From NCBI GenBank assembly GCA_016721925.1, contig JADKHE010000001.1:484107-548106 (forward strand): a stretch of DNA of 64,000 bases. The letters run 5' to 3'. Under the pieces are notes generated by a model. It saw only the letters and a program-made list of their open reading frames with translations, was not told the origin of the DNA and ran no database searches. The stretch is from Candidatus Skiveiella danica (GTDB lineage Bacteria; Pseudomonadota; Gammaproteobacteria; Burkholderiales; Burkholderiaceae_C). The translations under genes were made by a program, and so were the position numbers. Shown piece by piece: positions 51,942-62,968 of the stretch. Within the stretch, counting starts at the first letter, position 1. Every line of letters starts with the position of its first letter.

Positions 51942-53675
51942 ATGAATTTAACCAAGCGTGAGTTTTTCCAGTTGATTGGCGCGGGCACCATGGCGGGCAT
52001 GGGCATGGGCCGCTATGCGGACGCGGATGCCGCCACGGCCGCCAATGGCCTGTACGACATCCCCAAGTTCGGTAACGTGTCTTTCCTGCACATGACCGAC
52101 TGCCACGCGCAACTCAAGCCGATCTATTTCCGTGAACCCAGCATCAACCTCGGTATCGGTTCGATGAAAGGCCAGTTGCCCCATCTGGTCGGGGAACACC
52201 TGCTGAAGGTGGCCAAAGTACGGCCGGGCACGGCCGAGGCGCACGCGTTGACCTACCTGGATTTTGACCAGGCAGCCAAACGCTACGGCAAGGTTGGAGG
52301 CTTTGCCCATCTGGCAACGCTGGTCAAACGCATGAAGGCCAGTCGTCCGGGCGCCTTGCTGCTGGATGGCGGCGATACCTGGCAGGGCTCCGGAACGGCA
52401 CTTTGGACCAATGGCCAGGATATGGTCGATGCCTGCAAGCTGCTCGGTGTGGACGTCATGACGGGGCACTGGGAGTTCACGCTGGGCATGGAACGTGTCA
52501 AGGAGATCATCGAGAAGGACTTCAAGGGCAAGGTCGATTTTGTCGCCCAGAACGTGAAGACCCAGGACTTCGGTGACCCCGTGTTCAAACCCTATGTGAT
52601 CCGGGAAATCAATGGCGTCCCCTGCGCCATCATCGGCCAGGCCTTCCCCTACACGCCGATCGCCAACCCGCGCTACATGGTGGCCGACTGGGCCTTCGGC
52701 ATTCAGGACGAGAACATGCAGAAGATGGTGGATGAGGCCCGGGGCAAGGGCGCCCAGGTGGTTGTCGTCCTGAGCCACAACGGCATGGATGTGGACCTCA
52801 AGATGGCCAGCCGCGTCAGTGGCATCGATGCCATCATGGGTGGCCATACCCACGACGGCATGCCGGTGGCATCCGTTGTGAGCAACAAGGGCGGCAAGAC
52901 CATCGTCACCAACGCCGGATCCAATAGCAAGTTCCTCTCGGTGCTCGACTTCGAGGTCAAGGACAAAAAGGTGAGCGACTTCCGTTACAAGCTGCTCCCG
53001 GTCTTCGCCAACATGCTCCCGGCCGATACGGAGATGGACGCGCTCATCAGGAAGATCCGCGCACCCTACGAAGCCAAGTTGGCCGAGAAGCTTGCCGTGA
53101 CCGAAGGTACCTTGTATCGGCGCGGCAACTTCAACGGCACGGGCGATCAGCTGCTGGTGGATGCGCTGATGGAGGTTCAGGGTGCGGAAATCGCGTTTTC
53201 ACCGGGCTTCCGCTGGGGAACCAGCCTGTTGCCCGGGCAGGCCATCACGCGCGAATGGTTGATGGACATGACCGCGACAACCTATTCCTACGCCACCGTC
53301 ACCGAGATGACTGGCGAGACCATCAAGACGGTGCTGGAAGACGTCTGTGACAACCTTTTCAATCCCGATCCCTACTACCAGCAAGGTGGTGACATGGTGC
53401 GCGTGGGCGGACTGCAGTACAGCTGTGATCCCGTGGGCAAGATGGGAAGCCGGATTGGAGACATGCGTCTGAACGGGAAGCCGATCGAAGCGGACAAGAA
53501 GTACAAGGTCGCTGGCTGGGCGCCGGTGGCCGAGGAAGCCCGAACCGCGGGCAATCCCCAGGTCTGGGATGTTGTGGAAACATGGCTGAAGGCGCGCGGC
53601 GGCAAGGTGTCTGCGCGCAAGCTCAATACACCCAAGCTCACGGGCGGTCTGCCCAACCCGGGCTACGCAGGCTGA
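51942..53675 (+). CDS. soxB: SoxB, thiosulfohydrolase
   Basis: 577 residues. Metal-binding motifs of the dimanganese 5'-nucleotidase-like fold: HMTDCHAQLKP, LLDGGDTWQGSGTAL, GHWEFTLGME, LSHNGMDVDLK and GGHTHDGMP. It releases sulfate from SoxY-cysteine-S-sulfate. The N-terminus NLTKREFFQLIGAGTM is Tat-like but with KR in place of RR. It is the last sox gene here. Confidence 0.96.
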   Translation: MNLTKREFFQLIGAGTMAGMGMGRYADADAATAANGLYDIPKFGNVSFLHMTDCHAQLKPIYFREPSINLGIGSMKGQLPHLVGEHLLKVAKVRPGTAEAHALTYLDFDQAAKRYGKVGGFAHLATLVKRMKASRPGALLLDGGDTWQGSGTALWTNGQDMVDACKLLGVDVMTGHWEFTLGMERVKEIIEKDFKGKVDFVAQNVKTQDFGDPVFKPYVIREINGVPCAIIGQAFPYTPIANPRYMVADWAFGIQDENMQKMVDEARGKGAQVVVVLSHNGMDVDLKMASRVSGIDAIMGGHTHDGMPVASVVSNKGGKTIVTNAGSNSKFLSVLDFEVKDKKVSDFRYKLLPVFANMLPADTEMDALIRKIRAPYEAKLAEKLAVTEGTLYRRGNFNGTGDQLLVDALMEVQGAEIAFSPGFRWGTSLLPGQAITREWLMDMTATTYSYATVTEMTGETIKTVLEDVCDNLFNPDPYYQQGGDMVRVGGLQYSCDPVGKMGSRIGDMRLNGKPIEADKKYKVAGWAPVAEEARTAGNPQVWDVVETWLKARGGKVSARKLNTPKLTGGLPNPGYAG

Positions 53676-53702
53676 GGCAGGATGGAGCGGCGCCGCCCCT
53701 GA

Positions 53703-53716
53703 CGCCGGGCCCGGCG
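53703..53716. terminator. possible shared terminator stem between convergent genes
   Basis: CGCCGGGCCCGGCG is a perfect 14-bp palindrome in the 51-bp gap between the ends of soxB and the convergent oxidoreductase gene. With no T-run or loop it is at best a weak or Rho-assisted terminator. Confidence 0.25.
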
Positions 53717-53726
53717 CAACACCGAT

Positions 53727-55352
53727 TCAGGTGCCTTCGGGCACCATCTTGATGGCACCGCACGGACACTCGGACACACAGATTCCACAGCCCTTGCAGT
53801 AGTCCAGGTTGAAGTCGAACCCCTTGCCGGGTCCGTGCTTGATGACCGCATTGTCCGGACAGACCCCATAGCAGTTGTCACACTCGAAACAGTTGCCGCA
53901 TGACAGGCAGCGGCGCGCCTCGAACAGGGCGTTGGATTCGTCCAGCCCGCCTTGCACCTCCTCGAAGGTCGACTTGCGCCGCAGGATGTCCAGCATGGGG
54001 CGCACCGTCTTCGGCGCGTCGCTGTAGTACCACGGGTTGAGTGTGTCGAAGCTGGCCAGTTCGCTCTTGGCGGGCGCCTGGTAGCTTGCGCCTTGCAGCC
54101 AGGCGTCGATGTTGCGCGCTGCTTTCTTGCCGTGGCCGATCGCGACCGTCACGTTGCGTTCGGCGGGAACCATGTCGCCGCCGGCAAAGATGCCGGCGTG
54201 GCCCGTCATCATTTGCGCGTCGACCTGCACAACGCCGTCGTCCACCGCCAGGCCCGGCACCCCTTCGATGAGGGACAGATCAACATCCTGGCCCAGCGCC
54301 AGCACCACGGAGTCAGCCTCCAGGGTCTCGAACTCGCCGGTCGGTTGCGGAAAGCCTTTGTCGTCCAGCGCCATCTTCTCCACCGTGATGGACGATTCAC
54401 CGGCTTGCTTGATGGTGGACAGCCACTTGATCATCACGCCTTCCTGCAGCGCCTCTTCCACCTCGAAGTCATGCGCCGGCATCTTTTCACGGTTGCGGCG
54501 GTAGACGATGATGGCCTCGCTCGCGCCCAGGCGCTTAGCCGTGCGTGCAACGTCGATCGCGGTGTTGCCGCCGCCATAGACGACGACGCGGCGGCCCAGC
54601 ATGGGTTTGTCCTCGCCCTCCATGGAGCGCAGCACGGCGACCGCATCAAGCACCTTGGCCGAATCGCCTGCGGGAATGAAGGCGCGCTTCGCAATATGGG
54701 CACCGACGGCCAGGAACACGGCGTCGAAGCCGCCGGCTTGGCGGGATTCCAGCACGTTCGAGACCTTGGTGTTGTAGGCGATGGTGACGCCCATGTCCAC
54801 AATGCGCTGGACCTCGGCGTCGAGCACCTGGCGGGGCAAACGGTATTTCGGAATGCCGAAACGCATCATGCCGCCGGGCATGGGACCGGCCTCGTGCACC
54901 GTCACGGCATGGCCCAGGCGCGCCAGGTGGTAGGCCGCCGAGAGGCCGGACGGACCCGCGCCGACAACCAGCACCTTCTTTCCGGATTGCGTCTTTGCAG
55001 CCGGGAACCGCCAGCCCCGGGCGATGGCCTGATCACCCAGAAACCCCTCGACGGAGTTGATTCCCACCGCCTCATCGATCTTCGCCCGGTTGCAGGCCCC
55101 TTCGCAGGTGTGATAACAGACCCGACCCATGGTGGCGGGGAACGGGTTGTCTTCGACCAGCTTGCGCCAGGCCTGCTCGTAGTCCCCCGACTCCGCATGA
55201 AACAGCCAAGCCTGGATGTTTTCCCCGGCGGGGCACTGGTGGTTGCAAGGCGGTTTGCGGCTGACGTACACGGGCCGCGAATTGCGCCACGAGCCGGTGT
55301 GGTTGACCAGGGAACTGCCCACGTCAAGGGTGATGGCAAAGGGCTTTTGCAT
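53727..55352 (-). CDS. DsrL/GltD-like NAD(P)H oxidoreductase with fused ferredoxin domain (POR partner)
   Basis: 541 residues from the ATG at 55352. N-terminal CNHQCPAGENIQAWL and CEGACNRAKID, FAD site VLVVGAGPSGLSAAYHLAR, NAD(P) site VVVYGGGNTAIDVART, and two C-terminal [4Fe-4S] sites (CLSCGNCFECDNC, CKGCGICVSECPCGA). It is a clear homologue of DsrL. As the last gene of an operon with oxidoreductase gamma, alpha and beta genes it replaces the usual delta ferredoxin subunit and would connect the enzyme to NAD(P)H. Confidence 0.85.
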   Translation of the reverse strand: MQKPFAITLDVGSSLVNHTGSWRNSRPVYVSRKPPCNHQCPAGENIQAWLFHAESGDYEQAWRKLVEDNPFPATMGRVCYHTCEGACNRAKIDEAVGINSVEGFLGDQAIARGWRFPAAKTQSGKKVLVVGAGPSGLSAAYHLARLGHAVTVHEAGPMPGGMMRFGIPKYRLPRQVLDAEVQRIVDMGVTIAYNTKVSNVLESRQAGGFDAVFLAVGAHIAKRAFIPAGDSAKVLDAVAVLRSMEGEDKPMLGRRVVVYGGGNTAIDVARTAKRLGASEAIIVYRRNREKMPAHDFEVEEALQEGVMIKWLSTIKQAGESSITVEKMALDDKGFPQPTGEFETLEADSVVLALGQDVDLSLIEGVPGLAVDDGVVQVDAQMMTGHAGIFAGGDMVPAERNVTVAIGHGKKAARNIDAWLQGASYQAPAKSELASFDTLNPWYYSDAPKTVRPMLDILRRKSTFEEVQGGLDESNALFEARRCLSCGNCFECDNCYGVCPDNAVIKHGPGKGFDFNLDYCKGCGICVSECPCGAIKMVPEGT

Positions 55353-55436
55353 GCGGATGAACCTCAATGATTGGGTGCGGGTCGAGCCAGGTACGTGGAA
55401 TCGGGTGTGGCGCAGCGGCTAGGGTCGAGTGGGCGA

Positions 55437-56435
55437 TCAGGCTTCCTCGTCCAGCAGCCCGTAACGCTGGATGTTGCGATCGGCCATGGCCTGCAATCGC
55501 GCCAGGGTGGCCGTGTCCGGCGTGCTGCCAAAGAGGTGGGCAAAGCGCTTCTGCGGCCGCAGGTAGTCTTCGACCGGCACGCGCCGGCGGATCTTCGAGA
55601 CCCCCGTGACTTCGCCGCGCTCGGCCTCGAACACCGGAAACACACCGCTCTCGTGCGCCAGCCGCGCCAGACGGATGGTGTCGTGCGACGCCGCCCCCCA
55701 GCCGAGCGGGCAGGGCACAAAGATGTGGATGTAGCGTGCGCCCCGGATCGACATGGCCTTTGTCACCTTGTATTCCAGGTCGCGCAGGTCCGCCACGGTG
55801 GCGGTGGCGACATACGGAATCTCGTGCGCCATGGCAATGCGCGCCAGGTTCTTTCCCTGGCCGAAGACATTGCCAGGGTTCGGGCCGACGGGCATGGTGG
55901 TGGCGGTGCGCGCGGCCGGCGGGGTGGCTGAAGACCGCTGCACCCCGGTGTTCATGTAGGCCTCGTTGTCGTAACAGATGTAGAGCACGTCGTCGTTGCG
56001 CTCGAACATGCCCGACAGGCAGCCGAAGCCGATGTCGGTCGTGCCGCCGTCACCGCCCTGGGCCACCACGCGCACCTGGTCACGGCCTTTGACCCGCATG
56101 GCTGCCGCGATGCCGGTGGCCACCGCTGCCGTGTTGCCAAACAGCGAGTGGATCCACGGCATCTGCCACGAGGTCTCGGGGTAGGGCGTGGAGAAAACTT
56201 CCAGGCAGCCGGTGGCGTTGGCGGCGATCAGCTGGCCATTCGTGGCCTGCATCGCCGCGTCGATGGCGTAGCGGGCGCCGAGCGCTTCGCCGCAGCCCTG
56301 GCAGGCGCGATGGCCGGAGTTCAACGAATTGTTGCGCTGGGTGTTGGCCTGCACGCTGCGCTGGTCGGGCGCCAGCAGGCGGTTGCCCACGGTGAAGGTG
56401 CCGGTCTGGTAAAACTTGACGACGGTGTGTTCCAT
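55437..56435 (-). CDS. porB: 2-oxoacid:acceptor (pyruvate) oxidoreductase beta subunit
   Basis: 332 residues. HRACQGCGEALGAR provides cysteines of the proximal [4Fe-4S] site; QGGDGGTTDIGFGCLSG is the thiamine-diphosphate motif and YICYDNEAYMNTGVQRS is typical of POR beta. The complex converts pyruvate to acetyl-CoA and CO2, or the reverse. Substrate is inferred from family resemblance; related 2-oxoacids are possible. Confidence 0.88.
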   Translation of the reverse strand: MEHTVVKFYQTGTFTVGNRLLAPDQRSVQANTQRNNSLNSGHRACQGCGEALGARYAIDAAMQATNGQLIAANATGCLEVFSTPYPETSWQMPWIHSLFGNTAAVATGIAAAMRVKGRDQVRVVAQGGDGGTTDIGFGCLSGMFERNDDVLYICYDNEAYMNTGVQRSSATPPAARTATTMPVGPNPGNVFGQGKNLARIAMAHEIPYVATATVADLRDLEYKVTKAMSIRGARYIHIFVPCPLGWGAASHDTIRLARLAHESGVFPVFEAERGEVTGVSKIRRRVPVEDYLRPQKRFAHLFGSTPDTATLARLQAMADRNIQRYGLLDEEA

Positions 56436-56466
56436 GATGTCGGTCCGGATGGTCTGCCAGTCGGCC

Positions 56467-57717
56467 TCAGGCGCCAGCCGCCGAGGGGCCCAGGTCGCGC
56501 AGGATGTTTTCGGCGATCGGGCCGGAACGGCGCTGCTTCTTTTCGCGTTCCAGCACCCGGTTGACGATGTCCCAGTCGAGGTCCAGGAAGGTCAGCAGTT
56601 CCAGCTTGTCGGCGATGGCGTCGTTCAGCAGCTTCGTCAGCGAGGCCTTGGTGATGGCCCGCCCGCCCAGCCCGGCCACGACGGTCAGCACCGGCTGCGG
56701 CCGGTTGCGCACCGCGCTGCGCACATCGCGCGAGACGATGCCGCCGATGCCGACGGCAAAGCATTTCTCGATGACGACGATGCGTTTCGCATGTGCCGTC
56801 GCGTCGCGGATGTCCGAAATCGGGAACGGGCGGAACGAAGTGATGCCCAGCACGCCGATCTTCACGCCTTCGCTGCGCAACTCGTCCACCGTGTCCTTGA
56901 TGGTGCCCAGCACCGAGCCCAGGGCGATGACGATGGTTTCGGCGTCGTCCAGGCGATACGGTTTGATCAGACCGCCCGAGTCGCGTCCAAAAATCTGGCG
57001 GAATTCCTCTGCCACCTGCGGAATCAGGTCCAGCGCCTGCATCTGCTTGGCGTGGGCCAGGTAGCGCACCTCGGTGAAGGCCTCGGGGCCCACCATGGCG
57101 CCGATCGTCACGGGCTCGTCCGGGTCCAGCACCTGGCGCGGCTCGTAAGGCGGCAGGAAGCGGTCCACCTGCGCCTGATCCGGCATGTCCACGCGCTCGT
57201 AGGCGTGGGTCAGGATAAAGCCATCCATGCACACCATGACCGGCAAGGACAGTTCCTCGGCGATCCGGAACGCCTGGATATGCAGGTCGAGCGCTTCCTG
57301 GTTCGTCTCGGCGAACAGTTGCAGCCAGCCGGCGTCGCGCATCGACATGCTGTCGGTATGGTCGTTCCAGATGTTGATCGGGGCGCCGATGGCACGGTTG
57401 GCCACGGTCATCACGATGGGCAGGCCCAGCCCGGAGGCGTTGTAGACCGCCTCGGCCATGAACAGCAGGCCCTGGCTGGCGGTGGCCGTGTAAGCCCGGG
57501 CGCCGGCCGCCGAGGCGCCGATGGCCACGCTCATGGCGGCAAATTCGGACTCGACGTTGATGAACTCGCAGCGCGAGAGCGCGCCGGATTTCACCATTTC
57601 GCCCAGCCCTTCGACAATGTGCGTCTGGGGCGAGATCGGGTAGGCGCAGATCACCTCGGGGCGGCTCAACGCGACCGCCGCAGCCACGGCATGGGAGCCT
57701 TCGCATTGTTCAAGCAT
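56467..57717 (-). CDS. porA: 2-oxoacid:acceptor (pyruvate) oxidoreductase alpha subunit
   Basis: 416 residues from the ATG at 57717. CAYPISPQTHIVEGLGEMV, FINVESEFAAMSVAIGASAA and TATASQGLLFMAEAVYNASG are the POR alpha signature regions; GPEAFTEVRY and FAVGIGGIVSRDV are in the later domains. It overlaps the gamma gene by 8 bp and precedes beta by 31 bp. Confidence 0.9.
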   Translation of the reverse strand: MLEQCEGSHAVAAAVALSRPEVICAYPISPQTHIVEGLGEMVKSGALSRCEFINVESEFAAMSVAIGASAAGARAYTATASQGLLFMAEAVYNASGLGLPIVMTVANRAIGAPINIWNDHTDSMSMRDAGWLQLFAETNQEALDLHIQAFRIAEELSLPVMVCMDGFILTHAYERVDMPDQAQVDRFLPPYEPRQVLDPDEPVTIGAMVGPEAFTEVRYLAHAKQMQALDLIPQVAEEFRQIFGRDSGGLIKPYRLDDAETIVIALGSVLGTIKDTVDELRSEGVKIGVLGITSFRPFPISDIRDATAHAKRIVVIEKCFAVGIGGIVSRDVRSAVRNRPQPVLTVVAGLGGRAITKASLTKLLNDAIADKLELLTFLDLDWDIVNRVLEREKKQRRSGPIAENILRDLGPSAAGA

Positions 57718-58297
57718 GGTGGGCCTCTGCCTTCTTTTCCTGTTCCATGACGATCTCGTAGGCCTCGCGGGCCGCGTCCATGTTGCCTTGCGCCACCGCA
57801 CCTTTGAACTTCTCCCGGATCGCCGCCTGCACCGCATCCAGCGAGATCAAGCCGCCAAGGGCGGCAAAGGCCCCCAGCAGCGGAACGTTCGGCACCGGTC
57901 GTCCGACGTGTTTCATGGCCAGTTCGCTGGCGGGCACGGTCAGCAGGCGCTCGGGCCGGAAGTCCCGCGCGAATTCGCCAAGACCCAGCGCCTCGAAGGT
58001 CCGGGTGGTGTTGATCAGGATGTAGCCATCCTTCTTCAGGCCGCTGAACACATCCACCTGGTGCAGCAGCGTCGCGTCCTGAATGATCAGGGCGTCCGGC
58101 TGCATGATGGGCTCGCGCAGGCGAATCTCCTTGTCGTCCAGGCGGCAGAACGCGACCACCGGCGCACCGGTGCGTTCCGATCCGAAGCTGGGGAAAGCCT
58201 GGGCGTGTCGCCCGCCCAGGAAGGCGGCGATGGAGAGCATCTCCGCGCCGGTCACGACGCCCTGGCCTCCGCGTCCATGAATGCGTACCTGAAACAT
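57710..58297 (-). CDS. porG: 2-oxoacid:acceptor (pyruvate) oxidoreductase gamma subunit
   Basis: 195 residues from the ATG at 58297. IHGRGGQGVVTGAEMLSIAA, FPSFGSERTGAPVVAFCR and PNVPLLGAFAALGGLISLDA are diagnostic for POR gamma. It is the first gene of the operon gamma-alpha-beta-GltD-like. A perfect FNR-type box lies about 95 bp upstream. Confidence 0.9.
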   Translation of the reverse strand: MFQVRIHGRGGQGVVTGAEMLSIAAFLGGRHAQAFPSFGSERTGAPVVAFCRLDDKEIRLREPIMQPDALIIQDATLLHQVDVFSGLKKDGYILINTTRTFEALGLGEFARDFRPERLLTVPASELAMKHVGRPVPNVPLLGAFAALGGLISLDAVQAAIREKFKGAVAQGNMDAAREAYEIVMEQEKKAEAHHA

Positions 58298-58391
58298 CCG
58301 TTGCCTTTCGTGAACTGTCCGCGCTTCGAACCCGGCGGTGCCCTGCCTTGCGCGCAAGCTGCGATGGTGCCTGCGCGTCAATGCCGCGATC

Positions 58392-58405
58392 TTGATGTGC
58401 ATCAA
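58392..58405. promoter_or_regulatory. FNR/ANR-type box
   Basis: TTGATGTGCATCAA fits the TTGAT-N4-ATCAA consensus perfectly and is symmetrical. It lies 95 bp upstream of the gamma start, a usual distance for an activator site. It predicts induction of the oxygen-sensitive 2-oxoacid oxidoreductase when oxygen is low. Confidence 0.7.
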
Positions 58406-58535
58406 CAAACTCAGGCGAGGCCGCTGCTGCGGTTCAGGAGATGGGGCCGATTCGGCTGCAAACCTTCGCGCCAAGGCTGAAGGTGTCTGGCAAGGATCCG
58501 GGACGTCGCCGGAGCGGCCATGCGCGCGAAAAAAC

Positions 58536-58592
58536 GATCAAATCAGCTCAGTCCCAGCGTCGGATGGTCACAAGACGCTATAGAAACATGAG
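58536..58592 (-). repeat. short dispersed repeat, copy D
   Basis: Reverse orientation; core GACCATCCGACGCTGGG read on the minus strand (58569-58553), preceded by TATAGCGTCTTGT. Shares 15 of 17 core bases with copies A and C. Boundaries approximate. Confidence 0.7.
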
Positions 58593-58623
58593 TAGATCAA
58601 GTGGCCAGGAAACGGCCTTCGCG

Positions 58624-59178
58624 CTATTGCGAGGGCGAGTTGCCGCCCGCCACGCGGCGGGCACCATTGAAGCGGGTTTGCCAGTACGCTTCCCGCATGT
58701 CCTCGACCCGGACTTGCGCGCCGGAGCGGGGGGCATGAATGAACTTGCCATCGCCGACATAAATGCCGACATGGCTGAACGCGCGCCGCATGGTGTTGAA
58801 GAACACCAGATCACCCGGCTTGAGGTCGGTCCGGTCGATGGTCTGGGTGGCCGCGGCCTGTTCGTTGGCACGCCGGGGCAGAACCAGACCAATGGATTGT
58901 TCGTACATGGCGCGGACGAATCCGCTGCAGTCGAAGCCGGTTTCCGCTGATGTGCCACCCCGCTTGTAGGGAACGCCCAGGAAGCCCATGGCGTTCACGA
59001 CCAGCTCTGACGCTTTTTCGCCGGCGGTATGGCGAACGTGTTCGAGTTGACCGCCGAGCCGCTCGATCAGACCTTTGTCGGTGAGCAGGCGTTCGACCGC
59101 ATCTTCTGCGACCGTGGTCGGAGCCGCATGCACGGCAGCGCAAACAAGCAGGCAGGGAAGCAGGGTCCAGCGGAACAT
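58624..59178 (-). CDS. NlpC/P60 family cell-wall hydrolase
   Basis: 184 residues from the ATG at 59178; a TTG start 36 bp upstream is possible but without better signals. Signal peptide ends CAAVHAAP. The catalytic Cys is in TGFDCSGFVRAMYEQ, the His in FSHVGIYVGDGKFIHAPRSG. NlpC/P60 enzymes cleave peptidoglycan peptides. Unrelated to the sulfur genes as far as seen. Confidence 0.9.
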   Translation of the reverse strand: MFRWTLLPCLLVCAAVHAAPTTVAEDAVERLLTDKGLIERLGGQLEHVRHTAGEKASELVVNAMGFLGVPYKRGGTSAETGFDCSGFVRAMYEQSIGLVLPRRANEQAAATQTIDRTDLKPGDLVFFNTMRRAFSHVGIYVGDGKFIHAPRSGAQVRVEDMREAYWQTRFNGARRVAGGNSPSQ

Positions 59179-59357
59179 GGCCGCGAATTTACGGCGATCA
59201 AATTGAGAAGTCAAATGAAGAAAACGGTGTAACTTATTGATTTATATATGGCTAGCGTTTTCACCTAGTGCCCTATGGTACACCGGTTTGGTTCTTGCCC
59301 CGAGAATCCCGGCTGACCCTCCATTGTCCCCGACCCATTCAACAAGGAAGAAAAGAC

Positions 59358-60338
59358 ATGTTCAAGGCCCTCCTGCTCGAAAAAGGCGAAACCTTCAGCG
59401 CCAGCATCCAGTCACTCGACGAGGCGGCCCTGCCACCGGCCGACGTGCTGGTGCGCGTCGACTGGTCCACGCTCAACTACAAGGACGGGCTGGCGATCAC
59501 GAACAAGGGCCCGGTGGTGCGCCAATGGCCCATGGTCGCCGGCATCGACGGGGCAGGGGAGGTCCTCGAATCCACGCACCCGGCATGGAAGCCCGGCGAT
59601 GCCTTCATCCACAACGGCTGGGGCGTGGGCGAGACGCACTGGGGCTGCCTGGCAGAAAAGGCCCGGCTCAAGGGCGACTGGCTGGTCAAGCTGCCCGCGG
59701 CCTTTACGGCCCGGCAGGCAATGGCCATCGGCACGGCCGGCTACACCGCCATGCTCTGTGTGCTGGCGCTCGAAGACCACGGCGTGAAGGCCGGCGCTGG
59801 CGAAATTCTGGTGACCGGCGCCACCGGCGGGGTCGGCAGTGTCGCCGTGGCGCTGCTGGGCCGCCTGGGCTACACCGTGGTCGCGGCCACCGGCAAGACC
59901 GCCGAGGCCGACTGGCTGAAAGCCCTGGGCGCCTCGTCGATCATCGACCGGGCCGAGCTGGCCGCCCCCGGCAAGCCCTTCCAGAAGGAACGCTGGGCCG
60001 GCGTAGTCGATGCCGTGGGCTCGCACACCCTGGCCAATGCCCTGGCGCAGACCCGCTACGGCGGCGTGGTGGCCGCCTGCGGTCTGGCACAAGGCGCGGA
60101 CCTGGCCACCACGGTGATGCCCTTCATCCTGCGCGGCGTGACGCTGGCCGGCGTCGATTCGGTGATGGCGCCGCTCGCCAGGCGCCAGCGTGCCTGGGAC
60201 CGCCTGGCCCGAGACCTCGACCCGGCCAAGCTGGAAACCCTGATCGAGGAGATCCCCCTGAGCGGCGCGATCGACAAGGCCCACGCCCTGATGGGCGGGC
60301 AGGTGCGCGGCCGGGTGGTGGTGCGCATCGGCGGCTGA
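59358..60338 (+). CDS. acuI: acrylyl-CoA reductase AcuI/YhdH (MDR family)
   Basis: 326 residues from the ATG at 59358 (AAGGAAG upstream). The AcuI/YhdH layout is clear: VDWSTLNYKDGLAITNKGPV, VAGIDGAGEVLES, HNGWGVGETHWGC, TAGYTAMLCVLALE and the NADPH site VTGATGGVGSVAVALLGRLG. It reduces acrylyl-CoA to propionyl-CoA with NADPH. In some marine bacteria this serves DMSP breakdown; here no other acu or dmd gene is near. Confidence 0.92.
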   Translation: MFKALLLEKGETFSASIQSLDEAALPPADVLVRVDWSTLNYKDGLAITNKGPVVRQWPMVAGIDGAGEVLESTHPAWKPGDAFIHNGWGVGETHWGCLAEKARLKGDWLVKLPAAFTARQAMAIGTAGYTAMLCVLALEDHGVKAGAGEILVTGATGGVGSVAVALLGRLGYTVVAATGKTAEADWLKALGASSIIDRAELAAPGKPFQKERWAGVVDAVGSHTLANALAQTRYGGVVAACGLAQGADLATTVMPFILRGVTLAGVDSVMAPLARRQRAWDRLARDLDPAKLETLIEEIPLSGAIDKAHALMGGQVRGRVVVRIGG

Positions 60339-60436
60339 ACCGCGCCGGCCCCGGCCTTCGCACCGCCTGGGTGCGTTGCTGACATCCTGAACCAGGCCGG
60401 GGAGGGCGCCCGCCCCTGTGGCACACTCCCGCGCTT

Positions 60437-60462
60437 CGCCGGAATCCGGCGCCTTCTTCTTT
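60437..60462 (+). terminator. hairpin before tex, possible acuI terminator
   Basis: CGCCGG (60437-60442) and CCGGCG (60446-60451) pair around an AAT loop and are followed by a pyrimidine tract CTTCTTCTTTC. It lies about 100 bp past acuI and 25 bp before the tex start, so it could be a terminator or part of the tex leader. Confidence 0.4.
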
Positions 60463-60475
60463 CTCTCTCTCCTTC

Positions 60476-62875
<2,400 letters not shown>

Positions 62876-62880
62876 TCAAT

Positions 62881-62942
62881 CCTGTTTTGATAGCGGCTTG
62901 TGACCATTCCACGCTGGGATCGTGCCAAAAACACTCATAAAA
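62881..62942 (+). repeat. short dispersed repeat, copy C (after tex)
   Basis: Core GACCATTCCACGCTGGG at 62902-62918, identical to copy A, preceded by GTTTTGATAGCGGCTTGT and followed by ATCGTGCC and an AT-rich tail. It occupies most of the spacer between tex and the patatin-like gene. Confidence 0.75.
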
Positions 62943-62968
62943 CGTGATTCCGGCGCTACCATGAGGCC

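Larger units (their letters stand above)
58298..58623. other. intergenic region upstream of the POR operon
   Basis: 326 bp without a convincing gene. It contains an FNR/ANR-type box (58392-58405) and dispersed-repeat copy D (58536-58592, reverse orientation). It separates the POR operon from the NlpC/P60 gene on the same strand, so it should also hold the end of that transcript, though no clear hairpin terminator is seen. Confidence 0.6.

Noticed and set aside
59230..59250. TTGATTTATATATG upstream of acuI as an FNR box
   Set aside because: Only the left half fits; the ATCAA half is missing.
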